Numbered from the stretch's first letter, positions 18,035-26,815 are shown. The stretch: 64,000 bases of DNA from Desulfopila aestuarii DSM 18488 (GCA_945863875.1 CAMBBS010000004.1:1-64000), one strand, 5' to 3'. Translations and numbers: made by a program. Notes: generated by a model from the letters alone, not told the origin.

Positions 18035-19087
18035 ATGTGGCTTTTTAAGAAAAAAACACTCACCGGTTTAGCCAGAACCTGCGGCTGAGCGGCAAAAATT
18101 GGTCCGGCGGATCTGTCGGACGCACTCAAGGATTTGGATTTCCGGCGCGACGCGAATCTGCTGGTTGGCGTGGAAACGAACGATGATGCGGCGGTTTATC
18201 GACTGTCCGACGAACTGGCCATGATCAACACCGTCGACTTTATCACGCCGCCGGTCGATGACCCGTACTGGTTTGGCCAGATTGCTGCCGCCAACTCAAT
18301 TTCCGATATCTATGCCATGGGCGGCAAACCTGTTACCGCACTGAATCTGGTCATGTTTCCCGCCAGATATCTTGATATGGGCATCCTCAAGGAAATTTTA
18401 CGCGGAGGCAACGACAAGGTTATCGAAGCCGGCGCCTGCCTGGCCGGCGGCCATTCCGTCGATGATAACGAACCGAAATATGGCCTCTGTGTCAACGGGA
18501 TTGTACATCCGGACAGGATTATCACCAACGCCGGGGCACAGCCGGGTGATGCGCTGATTCTCACCAAGCCGCTCGGCTCGGGGGTGCTCTTTAACGCGGT
18601 TCGGGCAGGAAAATTTAATGCCGTCGAGCTCGAACAATCGGTGTTGCCGATCATCGCTGCGCTGAACGGTCCGGCCATGGCCAAAGCACTGCAATACGAT
18701 CTGCATGCCTGTACCGATGTGACCGGATTCGGCATTCTCGGGCATCTGCTTGAGGTAGTCGACGGCAGCGGGGTGCATGCGATGCTGAACTATAATGCGT
18801 TGCCTTTTTATTCGGGGGCGCATGATATGTATAAAAAGGGGCAGACCACCGGCAGCAATAAGGCGAACAGGACCCTGGTAACCAGATATCCTCTTTTTGT
18901 CGAGAGATCGTTGGCAAAGTCCCAGGAAGAGCTGCTCTATGATCCGCAAACCTCGGGAGGACTGCTACTCTCTTTGCCCCCGGACCAGGCGCAAAAGCTG
19001 CTTGCTGAGCTGCATGGCGCCGGTATTGATCTCGCGGTGGAGATAGGTGAAATAGTCGAAGGTGCTGTCGGCATTACCGTTCGCTAA
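18035..19087 (+). CDS. selD: Selenide, water dikinase SelD with selenocysteine at the catalytic site (UGA at 18086-18088)
   Basis: From the ATG at 18035, after a GGGGA site, the frame reads MWLFKKKTLTGLARTCG, then in-frame TGA, then AAKIGPADLSDALKDL. The UGA falls exactly where other SelD proteins have the catalytic Cys/Sec before the Lys (GC-x-x-K). Reading through gives a full 350-residue protein with the AIR-synthase-type ATP fold, including VETNDDAAVYRL and CTDVTGFGILGHL. SelD makes selenophosphate from selenide and ATP for selenocysteine and 2-selenouridine synthesis. A conventional gene caller would start at 18134 and lose the catalytic end. Confidence 0.93.
18102..18121 (+). promoter_or_regulatory. 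Candidate bacterial SECIS hairpin in selD
   Basis: GTCCGG (18102-18107) pairs with TCGGAC (18116-18121), with one G-U pair, leaving the loop CGGATCTG. The stem starts 13 bases after the UGA, in the range where bacterial SECIS elements recruit SelB. The structure is inferred by eye. Confidence 0.6.
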
Positions 19088-19104
19088 ACGCCCGGAAAAT
19101 TGGC

Positions 19105-19449
19105 TTATTCCCGCCCTTTCAATGCTGACAGGGAATCAGCTAATGAGCGGTGGATAGTTATGAACGAGTCAAAGCCGGAAATCTCAAAAACCTCCTGGAC
19201 ATGCTCCTGCATGGCACAGGTGACAAAGAGATAGTGGCAGGATTTGTACGCTTTGGCGATATTCAGGATAATGCGCAGGCCGGCACTGGAGATATATTCG
19301 AGGTTGTTAAAGTCAAACAGCAGGTGCGTACAGGGGGAGACGAGAAAATCCTGCAGCTCTTCTTCGAACTGTGGTGCGGAGTTTGAATCGAGACGGCCGT
19401 TAAGGGCAAAGATGGTTGTATTGTTGTCTTTGGTTATCGTGGTTTTCAT
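19105..19449 (-). CDS. STAS-domain anti-sigma factor antagonist-like protein
   Basis: This 114-residue single-domain protein has the STAS pattern GRLDSNSAPQFEEEL and the phosphorylatable loop LEYISSAGLRIILN. In partner switching this serine is phosphorylated by an RsbW/SpoIIAB-type kinase and restored by a SpoIIE-type phosphatase. It is the last gene after an RsbW-like kinase, a cyclic-nucleotide-binding protein and an ABC exporter on the same strand. A SpoIIE-type phosphatase lies 11 kb away at 30805. No sigma-B-type sigma factor is encoded beside it, so the output may be something other than sigma release. Confidence 0.9.
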   Translation of the reverse strand: MKTTITKDNNTTIFALNGRLDSNSAPQFEEELQDFLVSPCTHLLFDFNNLEYISSAGLRIILNIAKAYKSCHYLFVTCAMQEHVQEVFEISGFDSFITIHRSLADSLSALKGRE

Positions 19450-19486
19450 AGCAGTCGTGGCAGGTGCGTGTCGCTCCCTGTGCTCC

Positions 19487-19894
19487 TTAGGTTAGTTTTT
19501 TTTGTAAGGTAAGAATGTTCTTGTCATTGAGCCGCGTGTAGTGCCAGCATTCACAGAATTGACGCACCAGGAGGATGCCGAGTCCGCCGCATTTTCTCTG
19601 TTCGAGGGGCAGGCTGGTATCGGGGATGGTACAGAGGGTCGGATCAAAGTGGAATCCGGTGTCAATGATCTGAATTATCAGTGTCTGTCCTGTTTTTGTC
19701 AGCGTAATGTCAATAGGTTGCCTCTTGTCGCAGTCACCATGCAAGATGGTGTTGGTGATCAGTTCATCGAGAATGAGGGTGATCTCAGCAATGGTTTTTC
19801 TGGAAAGAGACCATTGCTGCCCGAGAACCTGGAGTTGCTCCGGCAGCGTGACGATTTCTGCCATGTCATGGTGGATCTGGAAAGAGATCTTCAT
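19487..19894 (-). CDS. RsbW-like serine kinase / anti-sigma ATPase
   Basis: The 135-residue protein is a GHKL ATPase of the RsbW type: N box LILDELITNTILHG, G1 box DTGFHFDP and G2 box GGLGILLVRQF. It would bind or phosphorylate the STAS protein encoded 37 bases downstream. An AAGG sequence lies about nine bases before the ATG. The pair is a minimal partner-switching module. What it controls is not visible; its operon partners suggest the ABC exporter or a nucleotide signal. Confidence 0.88.
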   Translation of the reverse strand: MKISFQIHHDMAEIVTLPEQLQVLGQQWSLSRKTIAEITLILDELITNTILHGDCDKRQPIDITLTKTGQTLIIQIIDTGFHFDPTLCTIPDTSLPLEQRKCGGLGILLVRQFCECWHYTRLNDKNILTLQKKLT

Positions 19895-19905
19895 ATTCGC
19901 GTGCC

Positions 19906-20418
19906 TTAGAGGACGGTTACGCCCATTTTACTGAGGCAGCATGCCGAAGCCTGGTAGATGTTCTTTCTCTCCCAGGTATGCAGCTCTTTTAAAAGAGCTT
20001 TTAGGGCAAGTGTTGTTGTCTCGGGGAATTGTTCAAGTATTTTTGAAAACTGCTTGCGATTTATGGTCAGCAGAGTCGTTTCGGTTGCCGCCTCGAGGGT
20101 AAAGAGGGCGGGCATCGCCCCAAGAAGAGAAAAAAAGCCGAGGAAATCCCCCTCGGCGTAGTGTTTAACAATTAATTTTGTATTGTCCTGTTGGGTGACG
20201 AGGGTAAGCTTGCCGGAGAGTATGAGGTAAGCTCTGCCGTGGTCGTCTCCTTCCTCAAAGAGTACATCACCAGGGGATACCTGCGCTCTTTCTGAAAGAA
20301 AAGCTAGGAGTTTCAGTGCCTTGCCTGGGAAAGAAGAAAAGCAGGGCATCTCTTTCAACAGCTCCAGATTTTGTTGCATTTCCGGAACCTGACTATTTTC
20401 TGCCGTAGATGAGCTCAT
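19906..20418 (-). CDS. Cyclic-nucleotide-binding domain protein without DNA-binding domain
   Basis: From the ATG at 20418 (AAGGAAT eight bases before) the protein has 170 residues. Residues about 30-135 form a CRP-type effector domain, including PGDVLFEEGDDHGRAYLILSGKLTLV and GDFLGFFSLLGAMPALFTLEAA. There is no helix-turn-helix after it, so it is not a CRP-type transcription factor. The start lies inside the end of the ABC exporter gene, so the two are co-translated. It probably acts as a regulatory partner in the same system; a bound nucleotide has not been shown. Confidence 0.87.
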   Translation of the reverse strand: MSSSTAENSQVPEMQQNLELLKEMPCFSSFPGKALKLLAFLSERAQVSPGDVLFEEGDDHGRAYLILSGKLTLVTQQDNTKLIVKHYAEGDFLGFFSLLGAMPALFTLEAATETTLLTINRKQFSKILEQFPETTTLALKALLKELHTWERKNIYQASACCLSKMGVTVL

Positions 20419-22915
20419 GGAGTATTCCTTTGTCTTCGATGAGTTCCTGGTAGGTACCGAACTCAACCAGTTTTCCTGCCTTCATTACCGCGATTTTATC
20501 AAAGGTGTTCAGTATATCCAGGCGATGCACTGCGGCAATGACCGTTCTTTTGCCCTTCCAGCGGGTGGTCATCAGGCGTTGAATTCTCGCCTGGGATTTA
20601 TTGTCGAGGGCCGAGGTCGCTTCGTCCATCAAAATGATTTTCGGTTGTTTGATGAGCACTCGGGCGATGGCCAGTTTCTGTCGTTGTCCGCCGGAAAGAC
20701 GATCGCCCATGGTGCCGACCTGAAAAGACATGCCGAAGGCGGCGATTTTTTCTAGATAATCTTCTTCCACCAGCAGGTGCATGATCGATTGATTGATGAT
20801 TTCCTGGGCCTGGGGCAGACCTGGTTTTATCCTGCCGAAAAAGATATTGTTCAGGATGGATTGGCCATGGATATAGTTTGTTTCGTTGTAGGAGGTAAAA
20901 AGATCCTGGCTCATCGCGCGGCACCACTGCGGAAAAATTTTCCGTGCCGAGAGGATGAGCTCTTTGAGGTTCTCCGGCAACCGGCTCATAGTATGAATGG
21001 AGGGGGTGAAGTTCAATGCCAAGGAAAGGAGAAAGGATTGATTTTGTGCTGGAAGTGACGATAAAGACTGTTTTTTCAGTCTGACAAGTATGGTTTCACA
21101 TTCCTCCAGGCGGTCGGCGGGTACGGGGCTGTTTTTAAAGAACAGATCGACGGTGCCGACACCGGCGAGGATATCGACCGCCTGGCCGGCGAGTTCAATC
21201 CCCAGAGAGAGCAGCGGCTGCAAAAGATCAACCGATTGGAGAAAGGATCGAAACTGCGCATTAACCGGGAGAAGGTGAAAGGCAAATTCCGTGCTGGTGC
21301 TGGTGCCAAAGAGAATGTTTTCCGCCACATTCGAATTAACATGGTAGCTGTTCACGTTATAGAACTCGACGTAGCTGGAGAGTTTTTCGCCAAACTTTTC
21401 CCGGAAACGCCGGCGGATGCGAATAATCTTTGCGGTGGTATTTTCGTCGTCGGTGGCGATGATACTGTCCAGGCCGAAGCGCATGACGTCGATGAAAAGT
21501 CCGACCTGCTGGAGCACCAGGATCATTCTGTCTAGATCGATTTTCATCTCCTCATGTGGCAGCTCTGCCGCTGCTTCCATCGCCGCCCTATAGGCATAGA
21601 GCAGGTTTTCTTCGATCGAACCGGTGAAGATGAACGGGTTCTGGGAGATATAACCAACATTCTGGATAATTTCATTTTTGGGAATAGTCGACAGTTCACG
21701 GCCGCCCAGCTGAATACTGCCGGAGGTGTAATTGAACATCTTGCCGATACTCTGGATAAGCGTGCTTTTGCCGCCGCCGGAATAGCCGACCACCGCCAGG
21801 TGTTCTCCGGCCGTAAGAGAAAAGGAGATGCCGTTGAGCAGCCGATGACCATCGGTGGTTTCGTAGACGAGATTGCTGACATCGATGGTGCCGAGCAGCG
21901 GCGGCCGAGATGTCTTTGCAAGATCCAGGGAGAATTCGGGAACCGAATTGAAATAACTCATGGTGCGTCGGTAGCGGACGGCGGCGTCCTGGTAGGTCTG
22001 GTAGAAGTCGATCAGCTCCTTCCAGGGATCAAAAAGCTTTTCCTGGGCGGACAAAAAGGCGACCATCGCCCCCAGCGCAAGTTCGCCGCGCATAACCAGG
22101 TATCCGCCGAAGATGAATACCACAAAGGGCCCCAGGCCGACAAAGTAGTTGTTGGCCGTTTTAATGCCAAAGCGAAAGAGGGACCAGCGAATCCTGATCT
22201 TTTTTAGTTTTTCAGCGAGATTGTCAAATTTTCTTCCTTCCTGCTGGTATGCGCCGTGTACTTGAATTTCGTGAATACCGGATATCGACTCGGCGATCTG
22301 GTTGGACGCCGTACGCGACAGGTCAACCCTTTTCTTGTTGGCTTTGTTGGCTTTTTTCTGCAGGATAGGGATGACAAAAACGACCACCGGATAGATGAGC
22401 AGGGTGGCTCCCGCAAGTTTCGGGTTCAGCCAGAGGAGGTAGCCGGTGAAGGCGAGGAGGGTAAGGATGTTGGTAACCGGCACGGCAAAAGCCATACCGG
22501 CAAAGGTGCCGGCCGTGCTCAGTTCGGTCATCAGGGAGGAGACCACCATTCCCGGCTGGGTGGTGCGAAAAAAGCCTAAAGAGAGGGTGAGGATGTGGTG
22601 ATACAGTTCCTTGCGCATTGCGGTCATGGCTCTCTCACCAATGACCGCCTGGAGATAGTTGATGGCCAGCTTCAGGCCGCTTGCTGTGGTAATGGCCACC
22701 ATGTAAATGGCGGAGTAGAGGATAAGGCCATCAATATTGCGCAGGGCAATCGAGTCGTTGATGATGCGTTTCTGCATTTCGAGGGGAATAACCCGGGCAA
22801 AGACGATCAGAACAATAACCACCAGTAGGATGATCTGCAGTTTGAGATTGTCCCTGAATGCCCAATAGAAAAGGGATTTCTCGGTTATTGGAGAAGCTGC
22901 TTTGTCCTGCTTCAT
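20393..22915 (-). CDS. ABC exporter with a very long insertion in its nucleotide-binding domain
   Basis: The start is ATG at 22915, with AGGAG six bases before; an upstream open stretch to 23194 lacks coding character. The 840-residue protein has a type-1 exporter membrane domain (about 20-320), then an ATPase with Walker A GYSGGGKST and Q loop YISQNPF. The signature LSGGQRQKLAIARVL follows only about 316 residues later, where about 55 is usual; Walker B IILMDEATSALD and the switch His AVHRLD are normal. Three segments of the insertion look alike (SIEENLLYA, NVAENILFG, SILNNIFFG, each followed by a helical stretch), suggesting repeated copies of the helical subdomain. Substrate unknown. Confidence 0.88.
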   Translation of the reverse strand: MKQDKAASPITEKSLFYWAFRDNLKLQIILLVVIVLIVFARVIPLEMQKRIINDSIALRNIDGLILYSAIYMVAITTASGLKLAINYLQAVIGERAMTAMRKELYHHILTLSLGFFRTTQPGMVVSSLMTELSTAGTFAGMAFAVPVTNILTLLAFTGYLLWLNPKLAGATLLIYPVVVFVIPILQKKANKANKKRVDLSRTASNQIAESISGIHEIQVHGAYQQEGRKFDNLAEKLKKIRIRWSLFRFGIKTANNYFVGLGPFVVFIFGGYLVMRGELALGAMVAFLSAQEKLFDPWKELIDFYQTYQDAAVRYRRTMSYFNSVPEFSLDLAKTSRPPLLGTIDVSNLVYETTDGHRLLNGISFSLTAGEHLAVVGYSGGGKSTLIQSIGKMFNYTSGSIQLGGRELSTIPKNEIIQNVGYISQNPFIFTGSIEENLLYAYRAAMEAAAELPHEEMKIDLDRMILVLQQVGLFIDVMRFGLDSIIATDDENTTAKIIRIRRRFREKFGEKLSSYVEFYNVNSYHVNSNVAENILFGTSTSTEFAFHLLPVNAQFRSFLQSVDLLQPLLSLGIELAGQAVDILAGVGTVDLFFKNSPVPADRLEECETILVRLKKQSLSSLPAQNQSFLLSLALNFTPSIHTMSRLPENLKELILSARKIFPQWCRAMSQDLFTSYNETNYIHGQSILNNIFFGRIKPGLPQAQEIINQSIMHLLVEEDYLEKIAAFGMSFQVGTMGDRLSGGQRQKLAIARVLIKQPKIILMDEATSALDNKSQARIQRLMTTRWKGKRTVIAAVHRLDILNTFDKIAVMKAGKLVEFGTYQELIEDKGILHELIYGRK

Positions 22916-23548
22916 TTGTCTCCTAGCAAAGGGTTCACCTGCGCCATGGGATCTTCTCCTATGGGAGCCGTTGTGCCCCGGAAAACATTTAGGCCGCTCA
23001 TGGCGCATGGCTTCGTCGCAGAGAGGTATACCAAAAAAACATTTATTTGTCAGATTGTAACGCATTGCCGCCTCAAGTCCAGCCGTCACTGTCTTTTCCG
23101 TCCCGTCGCTCGGCGATTTGCCCGGGAAAAAGGGCACATCTCTCCGGCGGTAAATAACTTGACAAGGTGTTTTGCACCATGTACAAAATTGCAATTAAGA
23201 GAACAGTGAAACATTTATGTGCGTATGTGTATAAATGGACATATGTGGTAATCAAGGAGGGGCAAGAGCCTTTTTTGCGCTCTCTTTTAGTGAAGAAGGG
23301 CTTTTTTAGTTGTATTTTGTCGCCGTTTACTTCATAAATTGAAAGCTTTAGTCAGAGGTGTTTTGAACGACTCTCTAACAGGATATTAATGCGGTTTTAA
23401 ATCACTGCACGACATGGGTCTTTTGTCATTAGGCGTGGAAAATATTTACATTATATTAGTATTATAGCGAAGTTGTTTTGCTGAAAGAAAAATAAAATTC
23501 AGCGAGTGGATGTGTGTTGAGTTTTGTTGAAAATTAAGAGGCGTGAGT
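22916..23548 (+). other. Intergenic region before the ferredoxin gene
   Basis: This 633-base gap separates the ABC exporter operon from the ferredoxin gene. I see a promoter-like sequence at 23159 and a small hairpin with a T-rich tail (AGAGC at 23265, GCTCT at 23279, then CTTTTAG). If the promoter is real, the ferredoxin mRNA has a leader of about 350 bases. No gene is recognised. Confidence 0.4.
23159..23187 (+). promoter_or_regulatory. Candidate sigma-70-type promoter upstream of ferredoxin gene
   Basis: TTGACA at 23159-23164 is followed after 17 bases by TACAAA. The spacer holds the inverted repeat GGTGTTTTGCACC. The same layout (TTGACA, 17 bases ending ATG, TACA) occurs at 27660 before the second NrfD locus. 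Confidence 0.45.
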
Positions 23549-24301
23549 ATGAAAATTGATGATTTGGAACAGATGGAAAGTGAAGATCTGCGTACCCTTT
23601 CTTCGGCTGAGCGCCGGAGGTTTTTGAAGTTTGGTCTGGCGGTCACCGGCATGTATCTCGGCGGAAGCGTCCTGTCGCTGACCTCTGCGCAAACGGTTCT
23701 TGCCGCAGGCGTCGTGCCTGAACTCGGCAAGTACGCCTACACTCCACATTACAGCATGGTTCTCAGGGAAAAACTCTGTATCGATTGTGAGCGCTGCAAA
23801 GATGCCTGTGTTAAAACCAATCATGTGCCGGCGTATGGCTTCAGAACCACTATTCTTGAAAAACGTCGGTCTCTCGGCGGTGATAATTTCGAGACAACCT
23901 TTATGCCGGTACTCTGCAATCACTGCAATCGACCACCGTGTGTGCGGGTCTGTCCGACAACGGCAACCTGGAAGGATGAGAAAACAGGCATCGTTGTTAT
24001 GAACCCCAGTCGCTGTATCGGCTGTAAAACCTGCATGACGGCATGTCCGTATAATGCCCGGTATTTTAAGGAAGAAACACGGGCGGTGGATAAATGCGAT
24101 TTCTGTTTCGAAGCAAAGTTGTCCAAGGGCGAGACGACCACCGCCTGCGTTGAAGCGTGTCCGGCTGACGTGCGTGTCTTTGGTGATCTGGCTGATCCGA
24201 AAAGCCGCGTGTATCAGCTTGTCCATTCGCCGGAAACCATGGTGTGGGTGTTGCGTCCGGAAACAGGTGCTGTGCCGAATGTGTTTTATATAAATTCATA
24301 A
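23549..24301 (+). CDS. Tat-exported four-cluster ferredoxin, NrfC/PsrB-like electron transfer subunit
   Basis: The ATG at 23549 has AAGAGG seven bases before it; a GTG two codons earlier is too close. The 250-residue protein starts with a Tat-type signal (AERRRFLKFGLAVTG, hydrophobic stretch, ending VLAAG). It then has four cysteine groups for [4Fe-4S] clusters: CIDCERCKDAC, CNHCNRPPCVRVCP, CIGCKTCMTACP, and CDFC with CVEACP. Such subunits pass electrons between NrfD-type quinone-interacting membrane proteins and periplasmic partners. A trihaem cytochrome and two NrfD genes follow, so a quinone-linked periplasmic redox complex is likely. Confidence 0.92.
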   Translation: MKIDDLEQMESEDLRTLSSAERRRFLKFGLAVTGMYLGGSVLSLTSAQTVLAAGVVPELGKYAYTPHYSMVLREKLCIDCERCKDACVKTNHVPAYGFRTTILEKRRSLGGDNFETTFMPVLCNHCNRPPCVRVCPTTATWKDEKTGIVVMNPSRCIGCKTCMTACPYNARYFKEETRAVDKCDFCFEAKLSKGETTTACVEACPADVRVFGDLADPKSRVYQLVHSPETMVWVLRPETGAVPNVFYINS

Positions 24302-24323
24302 CCCCGGTAAGCGGGAAATAAGC
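24300..24323 (+). repeat. 24-bp dispersed repeat, copy 2 (copy 1 at 405-428)
   Basis: The 24 bases at 24300-24323 match those at 405-428 with one difference (GGTAAGCGGG against GGTCAGCGGG). Both lie directly after a stop codon and can form a small CCCG/CGGG hairpin. Confidence 0.6.
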
Positions 24324-24392
24324 CTCGAGAGTAATTTGATCTTCTCCGTCTGCAGGACGGGGGGAAGTGATGATGATACGTCGGAGAAAAAA

Positions 24393-24812
24393 ATGAAGAA
24401 GATTTTGTTATTGATGGTTGTCGGTGTTTTTCTGTTTTCCGGGGCGCTTCTTTCGGCGAGCGGCGATGTGCAGGTTGCAGATGATTATGATGAAGACACC
24501 TACGGCCCCAAAGATCCCATTATCTGGGTAAAGCCCGTCAAATCAGTTGTTTTTCATCATAAAACACACACCATGGATGCCGGTCTCGATTGTGATTCCT
24601 GTCATGACGAGCTGTTTGCCATGGAGGCTGGGGCCGCCGAGGAAAATGAGGATTTCACCATGGCGACCTTGTACGAGGGCGGCTATTGCGGCGCCTGCCA
24701 TGACGGCTCAACGGCCTTTGCCTCGAATACCCGCTGTACAACCTGCCATATCGGGGTGCGGGGGCACGCCCGCCTGCTTGGTGACGATGGTTCTGCCGCA
24801 AAAGGACATTGA
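24393..24812 (+). CDS. Trihaem cytochrome c7/c3-type periplasmic protein
   Basis: The start is taken as the ATG at 24393 (CGGAG before it), giving 139 residues. A signal peptide (KKILLLMVVGVFLFSGALLSASG) is followed by three haem-binding motifs, CDSCH, CGACH and CTTCH, and by the segment VVFHHKTHTM whose His residues fit distal ligands. This matches class III c7-type cytochromes with three haems. It lies 91 bases after the ferredoxin gene and is followed by a strong terminator, so the two form a transcription unit. Expected location: periplasm, as electron carrier or subunit of the redox complex. Confidence 0.92.
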   Translation: MKKILLLMVVGVFLFSGALLSASGDVQVADDYDEDTYGPKDPIIWVKPVKSVVFHHKTHTMDAGLDCDSCHDELFAMEAGAAEENEDFTMATLYEGGYCGACHDGSTAFASNTRCTTCHIGVRGHARLLGDDGSAAKGH

Positions 24813-24847
24813 GACGAGAAAATAAATATTTGCCTTAACCATCGTTT

Positions 24848-24883
24848 AAGAAAAAGGACCGTTCTCGCACGGTCCTTTTTCTT
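24848..24883 (+). terminator. Intrinsic terminator after the cytochrome gene
   Basis: AAAAAGGACCG (24851-24861) pairs with CGGTCCTTTTT (24870-24880), extended by three outer pairs. The eight-base loop and T-run make it a textbook terminator, usable in both directions. Confidence 0.92.
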
Positions 24884-24946
24884 GTCCGCCGCTTCGTCTT
24901 TAGTCCGCAGTATGCTCCCAACGTTTCCGGCTTATTCTTGTGTCAC

Positions 24947-24961
24947 GGCGCAAAATACGCC
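24947..24961. promoter_or_regulatory. Palindromic operator-like site, copy 1
   Basis: GGCGCAAAATACGCC is an inverted repeat. It matches four other 15-bp sites upstream of the two NrfD loci (consensus G[GA]CGCAAAATGCG[CT]C) and is followed by CAATGCG. Confidence 0.55.
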
Positions 24962-25120
24962 CAATGCGTTATATTTCTCTTTAAATATTTGGAAATATAG
25001 AAAATATTGTAAGTAGTTCTCCTCCCCTTCCGTCTGCTGTATCATCGACTGGAAAGTCTTTTCTTTTCTGTAGTGCAAAATAAGTTCGTTATTTCAGCAA
25101 CATGCCCTCGTTCCCAGTTG

Positions 25121-25169
25121 GACGCAAAATGCGCCTATGGTTTGACGCGGTTGTGGCGCGTATTGCGCC
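25121..25169. promoter_or_regulatory. Pair of palindromic operator-like sites upstream of the first NrfD locus
   Basis: GACGCAAAATGCGCC (25121-25135) and GGCGCGTATTGCGCC (25155-25169) lie 34 bases apart, the second followed by CAATAGGG. They are about 200 bases upstream of the small membrane protein gene. The MerR proteins encoded after each NrfD gene are obvious candidates to bind them. Confidence 0.6.
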
Positions 25170-25357
25170 CAATAGGGGAAGAGTTTCCCTTGTGTGGCTG
25201 CCTTCTCTTTCGAACTTTTTGTTCAAAATATTAATAAAAACAATAGGGTGTATTGTTCGAGGGCCATGTTCTCCATGGCTTTTGAATCATGGCATATCTC
25301 TTGCTAACTTAAAGGTAGCTTAAGGATGTTTTTGATAAAAAATAGGAGGAGGTTGTC

Positions 25358-25585
25358 ATGGCGGCTACACTGCAGAAACAAGGAATAGGTCGATCGGTTG
25401 AGAGTGTTTTTTACAGTCTCCGGATCTTGGTGGAGCAGGTCAGCGAATGGTTCTGGTTTGTCCTCTCATTTGTCCTGTTTGTCGTCCTCGGCCCCTTTAG
25501 CGCTCCGATTGCATTGATAGCCCTTGTTAAACTGGGCTTGGAGGACAATGACCATCGGGAGCCGGAATCAATAGCCGTAAAGTAA
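25358..25585 (+). CDS. Small single- or double-pass membrane protein before NrfD gene 1
   Basis: A strong TAGGAGGAGG site precedes the ATG. The 75-residue protein has a hydrophobic stretch WFWFVLSFVLFVVLGPFSAP followed by IALIALVKLGL, then an acidic tail. I recognise no family. It is 54 bases upstream of an NrfD gene, and the second NrfD gene has a tiny membrane protein in the same place. A role as small subunit or assembly factor is a reasonable guess only. Confidence 0.7.
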   Translation: MAATLQKQGIGRSVESVFYSLRILVEQVSEWFWFVLSFVLFVVLGPFSAPIALIALVKLGLEDNDHREPESIAVK

Positions 25586-25639
25586 CTGCAACGATCGTTC
25601 AATCTAATAAAACCAGTCTTAAAAAGAAGGAGATACACA

Positions 25640-26815
25640 ATGGAAGGGAATATGTCTATCACCACTGCACCGACAGCCGTCAAGTTGCCGGCGAATAAGC
25701 TGATGTGGCTGAGTCTGTTTATGATATGTATCGGGGTGGCCGCAGCAGTCTACGCGCAATGGGTAGGACATCATCACGCCTTTGCCAACACGCGGGAGAT
25801 GCCCTGGGGAATGCTTATCGGAGTGTATGCCTATTTCGCTATTATTTCCACGGGACTCTGTGTTCTGGCGGCCTTTAGCCACGCCTTTGGCGGCAATCAG
25901 ATGGCGCCTCTAGCTAATCGGATGGTCTGGCTGTCGATTATTTCGCTTCTTGGCGCTTTCACGGTGATAGGTCTGGAGATCGAAAACCCGTGGCGCATGC
26001 CTCTCGGGGTTGTCCTGTATCCCAATGTGACGTCCAATATCTGGTGGATGGGAACGCTTTACGGCATGGCTGTCGGGGTGATGTTTCTCGAGCTTTTTCT
26101 GATCATCACCAGACGCTATTCGATCGCAATTTTTCTCGGCGTTGTTGGGGCAATTACCGAGGCGCTGGCGAACAGTAATTTAGGTTCGGTCTTTGCGTCG
26201 CTTGCCTCGCGACCCTTCTGGTACGGTTCGCAGCTGCCGGTATTCTTTCTCGCCTGTGCCGTCTTGTCAGGGGCTGCGGCGATAGTGATGTTTACACATT
26301 ACAGCCATATCCTCCAGAAAAGACCGATGAGTGACGATACCTTTCGCGGCTTGCAGACCGCTGGTAAGATAATGGTTCTTATGACATTTCTCGTCACCCT
26401 CGCCACTGCATGGAAGTTTGCCAACGCCTATAGCAGCAATGACGAAATGATCATGGCGGCCAATTCGATGATCAATGGACCGCTGTCCACCAGCTTTTGG
26501 GTCTTTGAGATAGGTATCGGCCTGGTATTGCCTTGCTTTCTTCTGGTTGTCAGCCGGCTAAATTCAATGTATGCCATGTCCACTGCTGCGCTGATGATCC
26601 TGGTGGGACAGTTTTTCTCACGCTATAACCTGGTTGTCTCCGGTCAGATCGTCCCCAGTGATTATGGCCTTGTTGGTGTGCCGCAGTATCTCTCCTATAT
26701 GCCTACTGCTTCTGAATACCTTCTGGTGGTTGCCGGACTCGGCGTAGTCGGCCTGGGTTTCGTTTTGGGAGAGCGATTTCTCGATGGCATTTTCAGCGGC
26801 AAGGCCTCTCACTGA
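25640..26815 (+). CDS. NrfD/PsrC-family quinone-interacting membrane protein 1
   Basis: AAGGAG lies seven bases before the ATG. The 391-residue protein is almost entirely membrane helices (about nine or ten) with NrfD-type features such as EMPWGMLIGVYAYFAIISTG and IWWMGTLYGMAVG. These proteins bind quinol or quinone and exchange electrons with an FeS partner on the periplasmic side. The likely partner is the Tat ferredoxin encoded 1.3 kb upstream. A MerR-type regulator follows. It is clearly paralogous to the gene at 27948. Confidence 0.9.
   Translation: MEGNMSITTAPTAVKLPANKLMWLSLFMICIGVAAAVYAQWVGHHHAFANTREMPWGMLIGVYAYFAIISTGLCVLAAFSHAFGGNQMAPLANRMVWLSIISLLGAFTVIGLEIENPWRMPLGVVLYPNVTSNIWWMGTLYGMAVGVMFLELFLIITRRYSIAIFLGVVGAITEALANSNLGSVFASLASRPFWYGSQLPVFFLACAVLSGAAAIVMFTHYSHILQKRPMSDDTFRGLQTAGKIMVLMTFLVTLATAWKFANAYSSNDEMIMAANSMINGPLSTSFWVFEIGIGLVLPCFLLVVSRLNSMYAMSTAALMILVGQFFSRYNLVVSGQIVPSDYGLVGVPQYLSYMPTASEYLLVVAGLGVVGLGFVLGERFLDGIFSGKASH

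Noticed and set aside
22916-23194. N-terminal extension of the ABC exporter
   Set aside because: Cys/Arg-rich with no exporter similarity; ATG 22915 has a good ribosome site.
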